64,000 nt of DNA from Anadara kagoshimensis (GCA_021292105.1 CM037864.1:6815143-6879142), one strand, 5' to 3'; shown: positions 10,255 to 22,058, counted from the stretch's first letter. Made by a program: numbers and translations. Notes: generated by a model from the letters alone, not told the origin.

Positions 10255-10857
10255 CCGACCAAAAACTCCATAAATACTGTTAATTTATGGACATCTGAAA
10301 AAAATATATAAAAAATCAGAATAAAAACACGACAATGAAATTGAAATACAAGACCCGCGGTACATCACTGATCGATCTTTCTTCCCTCTCTCATCTCTCT
10401 ATCTCATACATATATTTTACAAGATATACCTACTAAGTAATGGTAATGATAACGGTTATTATTCAGTTGATCACAGTCTATCTTCATCATATAATACATC
10501 TGAATCTAAACATTACAGCAAACATGAAGACTTCATTATATGACATACACATTGTCTTATCTCCATAATTCTCAGACAACAGGTGCCCGTTCGTATTTAC
10601 AGATGATGTCTCTATGTCTCTCATACAGTTCCACGGTTTCTACCTAAACCTTGTATCTTATCGATAGAATATATATCGGTAATACCATGACAACGGAGTC
10701 TATATTTCTAAGTAAAATCAGGCAGAATGGTGTATTTCCAAGAATATTTTATTTCCAAGCGGCAATATAATATTTCTGTCGTGTCGTGGTTATATTGATG
10801 TAATAAAATATGTTTGATATAAGAAAAGTAATACTTCGGAAGCATTTGTGATGGTAT
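10253..10857. other. No gene seen
   Basis: A+T-rich DNA with a short 'ctctctcatctctctatctc' tract at 10384-10406; no exon or repeat family recognised. Confidence 0.4.
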
Positions 10858-11066
10858 AGTACAAGCCTGTCGAAAGTTTAACACTGAGCTAACGAATAGG
10901 CTGTCGAGGCTTGGCTTCCAAATGCCAAAGATATGAATATCTAGTGACCAAAACACTGTCGAGACCTAGATATATCATATACATAAAGCTGTCAAGATAT
11001 AGCTAACGAGGAGACCAAATAAGTTGCTTGAATTTGTTAACTTGGTGTTAAACTCTCGACAGAATT
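10858..11066. mobile_element. T1-family MITE, nearly complete
   Basis: Left end 'acaagcctgtcgaaagttta' plus 'acactgagctaacga', right end 'gttaacttggtgttaaactc' plus 'tcgacag'. The interior contains the family phrases 'gtcgagacctagatata' and 'gtcaagatatagctaacga'. This left end is close to the family consensus. Confidence 0.8.
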
Positions 11067-11394
11067 TCAGTCCATTTGCAAGATGGACAACAAAATTATA
11101 TGCTGGTTAACCTCTAGATTACGCAATCTTTATGTAATTAAACGGTCACTTAGTTTTAAATAACAAACTGATACGTTCGAATACTACATATCTCTGATTT
11201 CAATCCAAACCAATTTAGTTAATAGTTTTTCTTACATAACACTAGGTCAATGGAACGTTTAAAATCTCCAATACTCCGGAATAGGTTCCAATTAATTCGT
11301 GTACTTAAATTAAACATAACGATTTCCTCTCCGATATTGTGAAAATTGAACCCTTTGTTCTGTCCTGTTGAAACCGTAACTAAAGTCTATGTAA

Positions 11395-11862
11395 ATGACT
11401 CAAAAACAGTAAAGGCCCGTCGAAATATTAACACCAACCTAATGACTAAAGTCAGTGTACATGGACTGCAGTATAGACGCAGAAACAGTACAGACCCGTT
11501 GAAATTTAACACCAACCTAATGACTAAAGTCAGTGTACATGGACTGCAGTATAGACGCAGAAACAGACCCGTCGAAATTTTACCACCAACCTAATGACTA
11601 AAGTCAGTGTACATGAACTCCAGTATAGACTCAAAAACAGACCCGTCGAAATTTTGAAATAAGCTAATTCGTGTCGATTTGACAGTTCATCTCGGTCCCT
11701 CTTTTGGCTAAATCATTTCGGCAGTTTATGTGGCAGCTATTGTTTATCTGTCGGTAAATTTTCGATCACTAGGTATCCAGATCTCGACATCTCGGCAGTC
11801 GAACTTCCACGACTTCCTCTCGTTAGCTCAGTGTTTAATTTTCGACAGGTCTGTATTTTATG
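11395..11862. mobile_element. T1-family MITE with a triplicated left end
   Basis: A unit of about 83 bp ('acagacccgtcgaaatttta' plus 'acaccaacctaatgactaaa' plus 'gtcagtgtacatggactgca') is repeated three times (about 11402, 11490, 11563). A fourth left end at 11637 then leads into a normal T1 interior ('atccagatctcgacatctcg') and right end ('ttcgacaggtctgta', ending at about 11856). The left terminal repeat has been tandemly amplified; the right has not. Confidence 0.75.
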
Positions 11863-12087
11863 TATATTTCCGTAATTAATTATATTAAAATAGGACCATA
11901 GCCTGAAGTTTGTTGACAATCTGTCAAACTTTCTAAAGAGTAAAGAAGAAGCCAAAAAAGCTGATGAAAAAAAAAAATTTTAAAAAACAAACAAACAATA
12001 AATTGGTGTTTGTATTGCATGCGGGAGACACTTGATAAACAAACAAGTCTTTTGATGTATGGGAATGAACTACAATAGTGAAGACTT

Positions 12088-12330
12088 ACAGTACATGCCT
12101 GTTAAAAGTTTAGCATAAAAATGACGAATTTATGCCAAACCAACGGCTTAAATCGGTTATATCTCAGAAATTTTTCGGCAGATAAATGCCTATTATAAAT
12201 CTCTCAGAGGTTACCCATATCTCAGCATCTAAGCAACTTTTTTTCAATATAGCTACCGATAATGATATCTCTGCCCAACTTTGTCTCCTTTTCGTTAGCT
12301 CAGTGCTATCGACAGGACTATGTTGTATCA
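12088..12330. mobile_element. T1-family MITE, diverged
   Basis: Left end 'acagtacatgcctgttaaaa' plus 'gtttagcat', right end 'ttcgttagctcagtgctatc' plus 'gacaggactatgttgta'. The interior includes 'ggttatatctcagaaatttt' and 'ggttacccatatctcagcat'. Confidence 0.7.
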
Positions 12331-12475
12331 TCTGACAAAATTCAATATCTAGTCTATCCAGCTATCTCTAAATAGCAGACAAATTGTAACATTGATATTA
12401 ACATCCTGTAATCATGAAGATATTGATAATCCTTAAATTGCGTACAAAGTGCGATCTTTGATATTGTTTAAGCAG

Positions 12476-12905
12476 TTAAGAGGGCGACACTTATCGATAA
12501 TCGCAAATAAATCCATCAATACTAACTGAACATGAGCATGTCGTGATACCAATAATCGCCAATAAAACCCCCAATACAGACTGTTAGCATGGCGTGATAT
12601 CAATGGCATGTGGTACTTTTCAATTTTTATGAAATAATATAATTCAAAAGTAGCACATGAAAATTCCTTTTAAAGGTAAAATTTAGGCTCCTTTTAATTA
12701 AAATTCAAAAGACAGGGCTTTTGAATTTTTATTAAAATAATGCATTCAAAATCAGGACATGACATCAATAATCGCCAATAAAATCACCAATACATTTAAG
12801 CATGATGTGATAACAAATTGATCAATACGGACTGATCATGAGCATGTCCTGATAATAAATTGATCAATACTGATTGATCGTGATCCCTAATTAAATCATC
12901 GATAC
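12476..12905. repeat. Diverged tandem units 'atcgNcaataaaNcNatcaa'
   Basis: The phrase 'gataatcgccaataaaacc...caataca-actga-catgagcatg-cgtgata' recurs loosely at 12497, 12552, 12770 and 12820, suggesting an old tandem array. It encloses the mini-foldback at 12605-12660 and a second small hairpin at 12703-12733 (aaaattcaaaagacagggct/tttgaattttt). Confidence 0.5.
12605..12660. repeat. Mini-foldback (catgtg-tacttttNaatttt)
   Basis: 'ggcatgtggtacttttcaat' is the reverse complement, with a few mismatches, of 'attcaaaagtagcacatga'. The loop is A+T-rich. It has the same arms as the perfect foldback at 34493-34550. Confidence 0.65.
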
Positions 12906-13349
12906 AACTCACGAGCGTGATATAATGGTGATTTTATTAGCGATTTACATAAATCTACATATGTCGATTTCAATATTTAAACACTCTTTATTACGTGCAA
13001 TATGGAGATCGTAATCGATTAATTCGGACACTGACCACTGAAGCTGACCACTCAGTATAGATGCTTACTGACGGATACTGTTCAATATATAGCGGAGTCT
13101 GTTAGATGTAAAACTGCTATATTACAATATGACTGCATCTCTCTTCGATGAAACATGTATTGCAACTCCCTTGAAAGACAATTGAGGTCATGGCCCTTGA
13201 CGTGTATCAATTTTCCCGCAATATTACGTCATGTCCTACACAGGGGGCCACGTGGTCGTGTGAGATACGCCGATCTTGCATGGCTAAAAACCCTATCTCA
13301 CACGAGCAGATATTGAAGAAATAGCGCTAAGTTACAAAATAGTTATTGT

Positions 13350-13552
13350 AAATATAAGAAATGGCATTTCTGCTCATGGTATTTCAAGGGGTAATGCAAG
13401 ATAGTGTGGCGCGTGCCTAATTCAAAATCGAATTTGGCACGCGCCACACTATCTTGCATTACCCCTTGAAATTCAAAATCGAATTTGGCACGCGCCACAC
13501 TATCTTACATTACCCCTTGAAATACCATGATCAGAATGTCATTTCTTAAATA
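13350..13552. repeat. Long inverted repeat with a duplicated arm
   Basis: The left arm (13353-13412: 'aagaaatggcatttctgctc', 'atggtatttcaaggggtaat', 'gcaagatagtgtggcgcgtg') is mirrored by a right arm at 13487-13549 ending 'atgatcagaatgtcatttct'. A 50-bp part of the right arm ('attcaaaatcgaatttggca' plus 'cgcgccacactatcttgcat' plus 'taccccttga') is present twice in tandem, differing at one base. Arms are over 90 percent complementary, so this is young. Probably a foldback MITE. Confidence 0.85.
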
Positions 13553-13574
13553 GTAATTGATGTATTTCAAAGGA

Positions 13575-13745
13575 CCCCTTTTTACTTTACTACATATAGC
13601 GTATAAAAATGTTGCTACATATACCGTGACCTAGCAGTTACTACATATAACGTACAAAAACATGTCCTTACTACATTTGACGTACATTTCTTACTACATA
13701 TAACGGTGTTACTACATATAGCGTAGTTACTACATGTAAGGGTTC
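13575..13745. repeat. Degenerate tandem 'ttactacatatagcgta' units
   Basis: About eight spaced copies of 'ttactacatataNcgta' with variable spacers, directly after the inverted repeat at 13350-13552. The word is partly palindromic around 'tacatata'. No function known to me. Confidence 0.7.
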
Positions 13746-15100
13746 GACAACCCCTTCCTGAATTCAGTTCCTGCTGAATAAACGATTTTAAAAATATTCA
13801 GCTTGCCTTGCAAAGAGCTGTGCCATTTATAATGGTCCGTGCAACACTTAACAAAAGGTTTAAAATTTGGATATTTGAAATATTTACGAAAAACCTAGAA
13901 TATCAAATGTCCAAAATCCATAACTTCGTTCTGACTTTTAGATTTTTGAACCAAAAATTTCTCAAGAATTTTTACGTATTTTTTTTTTTAAAGATTTTTG
14001 ACTCAAAGTTACAAAATACCAAAACGAATATCAAGCCCCCGAGTGTCATGCTCCAGAACATCGCTGGAAAAGCTGGAAAAGTGTGTCAGTCGCACTGCTG
14101 CGCCCACACTCGATTTTTGAATACTTCTGTCTTGGTCAGACTCGGTCTGATGCTAATAGATGTTATTATTGATCTATTGTAATTAACCTATTCAGTATTG
14201 CAATAAAAATATAAATTTCGACAGTGATGTTGAAGAAGACTGAAGATCCCTTACGTTCGGCATAGAAATGATTTGTGGCTTCATAAAATATTTCCAAAAA
14301 ATTTGCCACCAATATTTGTTTGGACGAGGAATAAAAACACATGAGTCACCGTGACTTAGCGATCACAACATGCGTGTTGCTGCGTGATAGAGTAGAGTCG
14401 TAATTGATGCATGAATGGTGGTGAAGATACGTGAAGATACGACACACACATTCCGTGAAGATATGACACACATTCCGACGATCTCCGTTTTAATATAGTT
14501 CGCAGTTGACATAATCAATCTCGTCATCGCATATCTTTCTCGATTAAATCTTCACTAGTTGTTTCAGCAAGTATTGCAGGATGTGATTCAACTATTTAAA
14601 AAGAACAGAATAATTCAGTTTAACTTGAACCAATAAAGAAAGAAAAACAATTTGGTTTGATTGGAGATGTTCATCTAGTCTGTCACTATTAATCCTAAAA
14701 TATATCTTAGTGCATTTCAAACAGGAGAGGCGGGTATATTGCTGCAGGGAAAAGAAAAGTTGACAATAGTAAAGGAATGACGTTTGTCATGTAACTCCAA
14801 ATGTAGTTTTTCGTTGGTATCATAATTGAGGTATATTTGCGTGTTACAAATACTTTTCCATTGAATATTGCGTTTACATATAAATGTAAAAGATACCAAC
14901 GTATGATATTGTACATAGTTTCCAAATAAATCGTTTTTGTACTGATGTTGAAGATTAAAAAAAATATTCATCTTGTGAAAAGAATTGTCTAGCCATATTG
15001 GCAGGAATAAACAAATGATGTATAACTTAATGCTATTTTCCATTAAACCATAAATCACACCCGTAAATCACGTATACACTAATCCCGATGTCCAATCAAA
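13746..15100. other. No gene supported
   Basis: Holds open frames of 124 codons (13808-14182, +) and 113 codons (14717-15058, -). Both are A+T-rich, overlap other open frames, and lack splice sites or family resemblance. 14420-14480 has a small direct repeat ('gtgaagatacgacacacaca'). Confidence 0.4.
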
Positions 15101-15101
15101 T

Positions 15102-15352
15102 ACGGTACAGCACTGTCGAAAGAGTAAAAACATGTTAACAAATAAATGCCGAATCGAAAGCACAATCAGCCCCTCGTTAGCTATATATCTCGACTGTTTT
15201 ACGGCGCCAATTATCCATCTCTCGACACCTTTTCGGCTACTAGTTATCTTAATCTCGGTCGCTCGACAGTCGAACTGTTCGTTAGGTCAGTGTTAAACTT
15301 TCGGCAGGTAAGTACTGAATGTGTTACACTTTCGACAGGTCTCTACTGTATG
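15102..15352. mobile_element. T1-family MITE with doubled right end
   Basis: Left end 'acagcactgtcgaaagagta'. Two right ends follow: 'gtgttaaactttcggcaggt' (15291) and 'gtgttacactttcgacaggt' (15319). The interior carries 'tatatatctcgactgtttta' and 'tctcggtcgctcgacagtcg'. Confidence 0.75.
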
Positions 15353-15898
15353 TAAGAGATGAAAGTAAAGATCTATTTCTTACTGTATGTTAAATGACAT
15401 GCCTAAAGAAGAAAATTACATACAAATTGAAGGAAGTGTATCCATTTCTATTTCCGGTAAATCGATCGTCTGCTTAACAACTATATATCCCATCAAACTT
15501 CAGAAAAGCAATCTTGAAAGAACGATATTTGGATGTTGAGTTGATTCTCTATTGGAGAGAAACTAAAACAATTGCTGTTTTTATTACTGCTCTTACCTTT
15601 TTAATGACTTTAAACTAATTAAAGGCAAATATCTGACATTGTACTTTTGTTTATAAATTATTTTAACTGCACGAGACATTTTTGTATTTTAATTACACGG
15701 GACTAGGTGACCAAAAGGTTCAAAGCAAATTGTGCCCCTTTAGCTTGACATATTACCATAGGTCAATGTCTACCGTACTCTAGATTTCGACCATTTTCCA
15801 CCAGTATCTCTAATCTTACCCGGTCAGGAATTGAACCCTAAACTCACACATACGTTATTGAACAAACCATTTTGAAACTACTGTAATGGTGCTACAAG
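15353..15898. other. No gene; possible SINE head relic
   Basis: Mostly A+T-rich. The minus strand at 15815-15850 reads 'agggttcaattcctgaccgg', a box-B-like word, so an old tRNA-derived head may lie at 15722-15850. Confidence 0.35.
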
Positions 15899-18390
15899 CC
15901 AACTACCAATCACTATGACAATAAAGGGCCACCACAATGTACAACTATCAACCACAATGGCACCAATAAGCCACCATAATGTACAACTATATATCAACCA
16001 ACATGACACCAAAAGGCCACCATAATGTATAACTATCAACCACAATGGCACCAATAAGCCACCATAATGTACAACTATCAACCACAATGGCACCAATAAA
16101 CCACCATAATATACAACTATCAACAACAATGGCACCAATAAGCCACCATAATATACAACTATTAACCACAATGACACCAATAGGCCACATAATGTACAAC
16201 TATCAACCACAATGGCACCAATAAACCACCATAATATACAACTATCAACAACAATGGCACCAATAAGCCACCATAATATACAACTATCAACCCCAATGAC
16301 ACCAATAAGCCACCATAATGTACAACTATCAACCACAATGGCACCAATAAACCACCATAATATACAACTATCAACAACAATGGCACCAATAAGCCATCAT
16401 AATATACAACTATCAACCACAATGACACCAATAAGCCACCATAATGTACAACTATCAACCACAATGGCACCAATAAGCCACCATAATATACAACTTTTAA
16501 CCACAATGGCACCAATAAGCCATCATAATGTACAACTATCAACCACAATGACACCAATAAGCCATCATAATGTACAACTATCACAATAACACCAATAAGC
16601 CACCATAATGTACAACTATCAACCACAATGACACCAATAAACCACCATAATATACAACTATCAACAACAATGGCACCAATAAGCCATCATAATGTACAAC
16701 TATCAACCACAATGACACCAATAAGCCATCATAATATACAACTATCAACCACAATGACACCAATAGGCCACATAATGTACAACTATCAACCACAATGGCA
16801 CCAATAAACCACCATAATATACAACTATCAACAACAATGGCACCAATAAGCCACCATAATATACAACTATCAACCACAATGACACCAATAGGCCACATAA
16901 TGTACAACTATCAACCACAATGGCACCAATAAGCCACCATAATATACAACTTTTAACCACAATGGCACCAATAAGCCACCATAATGTACAACTATCAACC
17001 ACAATGACACCAATAAGCCATCATAATGTACAACTATCACAATAACACCAATAAGCCACCATAATGTACAACTATCAACCACAATGACACCAATAAACCA
17101 CCATAATATACAACTATCAACAACAATGGCACCAATAAGCCATCATAATGTACAACTATCAACCACAATGACACCAATAAACCACCATAATATACAACTA
17201 TCAACAACAATGGCACCAATAAGCCACCATAATATACAACTATCAACAACAATGGCACCAATAAGCCATCATAATGTACAACTATCAACAACAATGGCAC
17301 CAATAAGCCATCATAATGTACAACTATCAACCACAATGACACCAATAAGCCATCATAATATACAACTATCAACCACAATGACACCAATAAGCCATCATAA
17401 TATACAACTATCAACAACAATGGCACCAATAAGCCATCATAATGTACAACTATCAACCACAATAACACCAATAAGCCATCATAATGTACAACTATCAACC
17501 ACAATGACACCAATAAACCACCATAATGTACAACTATCAACCACAATGACACCAATAAACCACCATAATATACAACTATCAACAACAATGGCACCAATAA
17601 GCCACCATAATATACAACTATCAACAACAATGGCACCAATAAACCACCATAATGTACAACTATCACAATAACACCAATAAGCCATCATAATGTACAACTA
17701 TCAACCACCATGGCACCAATAAACCACCATAATGTACAACTATCACAATAACACCAATAAGCCATCATAATGTACAACTATCAACCACAATGACACCAAT
17801 AAACCACCATAATGTACAACTATCAACCACAATGACACCAATAAACCACCATAATGTACAACTATCACAATAACACCAATAAGCCATCATAATGTACAAC
17901 TATCACAATAACACCAATAAGCCATCATAATGTACAACTATCAACCACAATGACACCAATAAACCACCATAATATACAACTATCAACAACAATGGCACCA
18001 ATAAGCCACCATAATATACAACTATCAACAACAATGGCACCAATAAGCCATCATAATGTACAACTATCAACCACAATGGCACCAATAAGCCACCATAATG
18101 TACAACTATCAACCACAATGGCACCAATAAGCCACCATAATGTACAACTATCAACCACAATGGCACCAATAAGCCACCATAATGTACAACTATCAACCAC
18201 AATGACACCAATAAGCCACCATAATGTACAACTATCACAATAACACCAATAAGCCATCATAATATACAACTATCAACCACAATGACACCAATAAACCACC
18301 ATAATATACAACTATCAACAAGAATGGCACCAATAAGCCACCATAATATACAACTATCAACCACCATGGCACCATAATGTACAACACACA
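15899..18390. repeat. 42-bp minisatellite array, about 59 units
   Basis: Unit 'aaccacaatggcaccaataa' plus 'gccaccataatgtacaacta' plus 'tc', 42 bp. Variant positions recur in many combinations (ccacc/ccatc, atgta/atata, tggca/tgaca, aacaac/aaccac). A shortened unit lacking 'aacca' ('ctatcacaataacacc') appears at least six times. Because 42 is divisible by three and units lack stops, long open frames arise on both strands: plus TTMAPISHHNVQLS repeats, minus hydrophobic WWLIGAIVVDSC repeats. None has an exon context, so they are taken as artefacts. Confidence 0.95.
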
Positions 18391-18800
18391 GGCACTATTT
18401 AGAACCACTTATACAATACAAACTATCATGTTCCGGTGAGAATTACCGAATTTCTATCTATTACGTTACATTACCGGTATATGATGTTCCCTCAATTATT
18501 CATTAAGCCATATAATAAACTCCATACAACAGACGGAACACCGTAATAATCGGACGTAACGTCCCTAGGGGAAACTTGAAGGATCATAAGAAAATTATAT
18601 GTTGCCATGTATAACGTGTTAATGGTGTTATTAAGTGATGCTGGACCACAGGGGTCGGAATATTTATCTGGCAACAAAATGTTACAAAGATCACGATGAT
18701 CGGACACGAATTATAAGAGTTATGTAGTAATGTGTCTCTGTGAACAAAATGATACCGAGGACACGAATTATGAGTTGTGTAGGATTTTGTCAGAGGTGTA
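18391..18800. other. Unclassified, possible dispersed repeat
   Basis: A 71-codon open frame lies on the minus strand (18707-18492; includes YSDPCGPASLNN). The DNA has hairpin words ('ggacgtaacgtcc' at 18553) and no splice sites. It may be a dispersed repeat, but no second copy is in the window. Confidence 0.3.
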
Positions 18801-19530
18801 AAAAATTATATATTCATGGGTATTTTTTTTTTAAATCTGGCCCTTGTCTCCTGCAGGATAAAGGTATTCTGGACATGAAACTTAAGTTTCGATAACAAAG
18901 CCTAAATAGCTATTAGAATTAGACGTCACCAGGTATTAATAAGGTTTTGAAGTGACGCTTTTTGAAAATATGTGGTTATCTCGGATCACGTTTCCTCCAC
19001 CATCAATACTTGGCAGCAGAGGTGAACTGTCCATGATATGGGTGCATGGAGATCGAACCTCTGACCCAAAGTAAATTACACAAAGTCTACCTGTGCATGC
19101 ATAACTTTTGCATTTTGATAAAAAACATTGTATAAAAACAAAAAAGTTAAAAAGAAAGATTTTAGCTCATCTTTGTTTTAAATAAATGCCTATTCAATTT
19201 CTTTTTTAGAATTTTAAAATACATAATTTTCAGAGCCAAAATGTAATTTTCTCAATAACAAATATCAATATTTATCAATACCTAGTACAATCTGTTCGGC
19301 TTCATCTTCAAATTACGGGAAAATGTTGCCGAAGTGTCAAACGAATGCTAGTTGAATTCGTGAATATAATTTGCAAAGTTAGAACCAATTCTTACCTTGT
19401 TCAGACCATGCATTTGACAGTAGCAATTCTTCTACATTTTCAATTTCCTTAACAAAAGTTTCTTACTAATGCGCAATTTGTATACGAAATACGACGACAA
19501 ATATTTTCCACACACCAGCGATTGTCATTG
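18801..19530. other. No gene seen; SINE head relic
   Basis: At 19040-19066 the minus strand reads 'gggtcagaggttcgatctcc', a box-B-like word of a tRNA-derived SINE head. The rest is A+T-rich and featureless. Confidence 0.35.
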
Positions 19531-19531
19531 T

Positions 19532-19775
19532 CAAATATTATTGACCTGTTCGCTTGACCTTTCACTAGGGATATTCATGTACGACGATCCACTCAGCATA
19601 TGGGTAGTGTTAGGATTCACATTAGTACAAAAACAATTCGGGTTTCCCGTGAGGTAGGCGAATTAAACGACCGCGCCCCCTCTACATAAATGTACATGCA
19701 CTGGCTCGCAGTTAATATCTACATGTAGTTTTAGAGGTCAAAGGTACAGGTCAATATTGTTTGGCTATACACTAT
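19532..19775. mobile_element. T2-family MITE
   Basis: Left end 'caaatattattgacctgttc' plus 'gcttgacctttcac', right end 'gaggtcaaaggtacaggtca' plus 'atattgtttg'. These are inverted repeats. The interior matches 3735-3945 ('gatattcatgtacgacgatc', 'tacataaatgtacatgcact'). Confidence 0.75.
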
Positions 19776-20030
19776 CTCTATCAACAAATTAAGAGTGAGA
19801 GATAAAACTGCTTTGTTTTTATACACAAATCTAAATGAATTTAAACTATACATCAATAAACTTAACCTGATTAAGAAACGAAAATACTCGAGTGAGATAG
19901 GGACACATACTAAAATAATTTAAATCTTCAATGAATTTATTAATTTTGATAAAGAATTTGTATTTCTACACTTTGAATTTTAAAAGTACAAAAGGGACAA
20001 TTTCTGAGGGTCAAGAGATCAATCAAGGAC
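19776..20030. other. No gene seen
   Basis: A+T-rich spacer between the T2 element and the SINE-B copy. Confidence 0.4.
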
Positions 20031-20275
20031 CGTGGGTTCTAGTCCCAGTCCAGCTCGATGCTGGGGGGCCTCGGAGGCCGCAGTGCCTCTCTCCGCCTGG
20101 GCTCGAATCCACTGAGGACAGATCCTAGTGTGAGAAAGTTTGTCAGTTCGCTTTCCGAAGGATTGTTATTTTCTCCGAACACTCCGGTTTCCTCCACCAT
20201 CCCTAAACAGACCGCCTCTATATAAGGAAAAAAATGAATGTGGCGTAAAACACCATTTCTCCACCCCGCTGTAGT
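20031..20275 (+). mobile_element. SINE-B copy
   Basis: Body words 'tgtgagaaagtttgtcagtt', 'cgctttccgaaggattgtta', 'ttttctccgaacactccggt' and 'ttcctccaccatccctaaac', then the degraded tail 'cctctatataaggaaa' and 'aaaacaccatttctccacc'. The 5' part includes 'gcctgggctcgaatccactg', a box-B-like word, so the head is probably tRNA-derived. Confidence 0.65.
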
Positions 20276-20785
20276 CGAGCTGTGCATTATATATGTTCTT
20301 GAGCTCAAGTCGGCCAAAATATTAGAAATGTTCTGACATCCTGAGAGTGATTAATTTGGAGTGGGATTATTGTGTTTTTAAAAGCACTTTTAAATGCTGT
20401 CAATTCTGGAATAGTGGAGGAAACCGGATTACAGGGTAAAAAGGTGTTTACCTGCGTTTCTAATCTCTAAAATAGACAGTTTCAATTACTAGTATTTCAT
20501 TCCGATTTCAATTCAATTTTTTTTTTGCTCGGATGAAATATTTTTGGCATTTTTGACATGTACAGTAAACTCTTATGATCCCCTGAATATACGGCATATT
20601 CTAGTTAGTAACCGCAAAAAATTATCTCGCGATCGGTTCAATGGTTTTAGCATCAAAACATTACACACAACACAAAATAGTTTTACGTTTGGAGTTTTAG
20701 GTCAGTTTTTGTTATGGTCATCTTTAGGGGTTAAACTGGACAAGACATCATAAATACCGGACCACAGTGATCAGTTATATCTCAT
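20276..20785. other. No gene seen
   Basis: A+T-rich DNA; the open frame at 20544-20753 has no exon features. Confidence 0.4.
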
Positions 20786-21008
20786 ACGGTACAGACTTGT
20801 CGAAAATTTAACACGTAGTTAACGAATTACATCACGGTAGTACCGAATCGGCGGTACTTTTTGAGCGAAGTCTCGACAGCTGACATCTATCTCTCGGCAG
20901 GCAGCTTCTCGGTCACTACCTATCCATATCTCGGTCACTCGGCAGTCGAACTTTGACTTATTTTTGTTAGTTCAGTGTTTCTAAACTTTCGACAGGTCTG
21001 TGCACTGT
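20786..21008. mobile_element. T1-family MITE, nearly complete
   Basis: Left end 'acagacttgtcgaaaattta' plus 'acacgtagttaacga', right end 'aaactttcgacaggtctgtg'. The interior shows the family phrase twice in clean form: 'atctatctctcggcaggcag' and 'ctatccatatctcggtcact'. Confidence 0.8.
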
Positions 21009-21945
21009 ATACTAGTGTACGCTAATTACAAACATCTGTATCTTAATAATTATAATCTGGAACATCCGACTACAATAAGATCGATAATGATATGTGTGTG
21101 ATTTTTTACAATTAATTAATTAAATAATTGGGATTAACATTTACTTACAATTTCACAGTCGATCACCAAAGAGTATCTATCTTATTATAAATCATAGAAA
21201 TAATGCTGTTGGCTTACTTGGCAGGCTGACTGATTTGTCCTGGCGTTATGTTATTAGTAGCATGTGGCAAAATCATATAAGTTATATAGATCTATTCTGT
21301 GATTTTGCCATATATTGATATTTTTGATATACATATATATCTTTAAAATATATTTCGGACGCAGCCTTCCTTATTGCTTTGATATTGCGGAAGAGTCCGG
21401 AAAATGAGTTTTTATTTATCAATTTACATAAGCAAACGAATACATCTATTTATTATACAGCAATATATGCTTCGCATAGAAATCAAACGATAAATCCCGA
21501 GGTGTTAGCGTGCAATAAATATCGTTATTACATTATGATATGATTTTACTCTGAGATCTTGTTTTGATTGGTTAAACTACTTGCACGCGCAACACCGTTT
21601 TTCATCATATTGCACTCTGGAACATGATAAAACATCATATTGCACTAAGCAATCAAATCTATCGTTGGAAACTTGAATTAAACACAAAAACAATGAATTG
21701 CACCATTTAATGACGGCACCGACACTAATACGTCATTGGTTGCCGTGACGCTGTTCTTGTATCGTGATGTCGACCAGTGTCGTAACATAAAAGGCAAAAG
21801 AGAATTATTAGTAAAATATACACTTGTCTTCTCATTTTAGAATAGTTTACATGTAATAAAAAATTATTATATATCATTTCAGTGAGTGCGATATGATGTG
21901 TAATCGGCAAGGAAAAGTAAGTATTATTTTGCAATATAATAAAGA
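21009..21945. other. No gene seen
   Basis: A+T-rich. The word 'catattgcact' recurs ('catcatattgcactctggaa' at 21604, 'catcatattgcactaagcaa' at 21634), a small local duplication. Confidence 0.4.
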
Positions 21946-21947
21946 GT

Positions 21948-22058
21948 ATTGAACTGATATTGTAAAATATTGTTCCTCGTTGACTCGACATTTGCACTCG
22001 CAAACTCGCAAGCTCGTGCAAATGTCGAGTCAACTCAGGACAATATCAGTTCAATAAC
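21948..22058. repeat. Foldback element
   Basis: The left arm 'ttgaactgatattgtaaaat' plus 'gttgactcgacatttgcact' pairs with the right arm 'gtgcaaatgtcgagtcaact' plus 'gacaatatcagttcaata'. A small central loop is rich in 'ctcgca' words. Palindromic frames across it are artefacts. Confidence 0.85.

Noticed and set aside
13808..14182. 124-codon frame as a gene
   Set aside because: Phe/Lys/Asn-heavy composition typical of A+T-rich noise; no splice sites or family similarity.
14717..15058. 113-codon minus-strand frame as a gene
   Set aside because: A second overlapping frame is open in the same place, composition is A+T-driven, and no family is recognised.
15878..18269. Long open frames on both strands (up to 209 codons)
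   Set aside because: They follow exactly the 42-bp repeat period, occur on both strands at once, and lack any splice or start context.
18492..18707. 71-codon minus-strand frame (SDPCGPASLNN)
   Set aside because: Attractive composition, but no splice sites and no family. It may be part of a dispersed repeat, so not called a gene.
21725..22033. 102-codon minus-strand frame
   Set aside because: Runs through the 21948-22058 palindrome and A+T-rich flank; no exon features.
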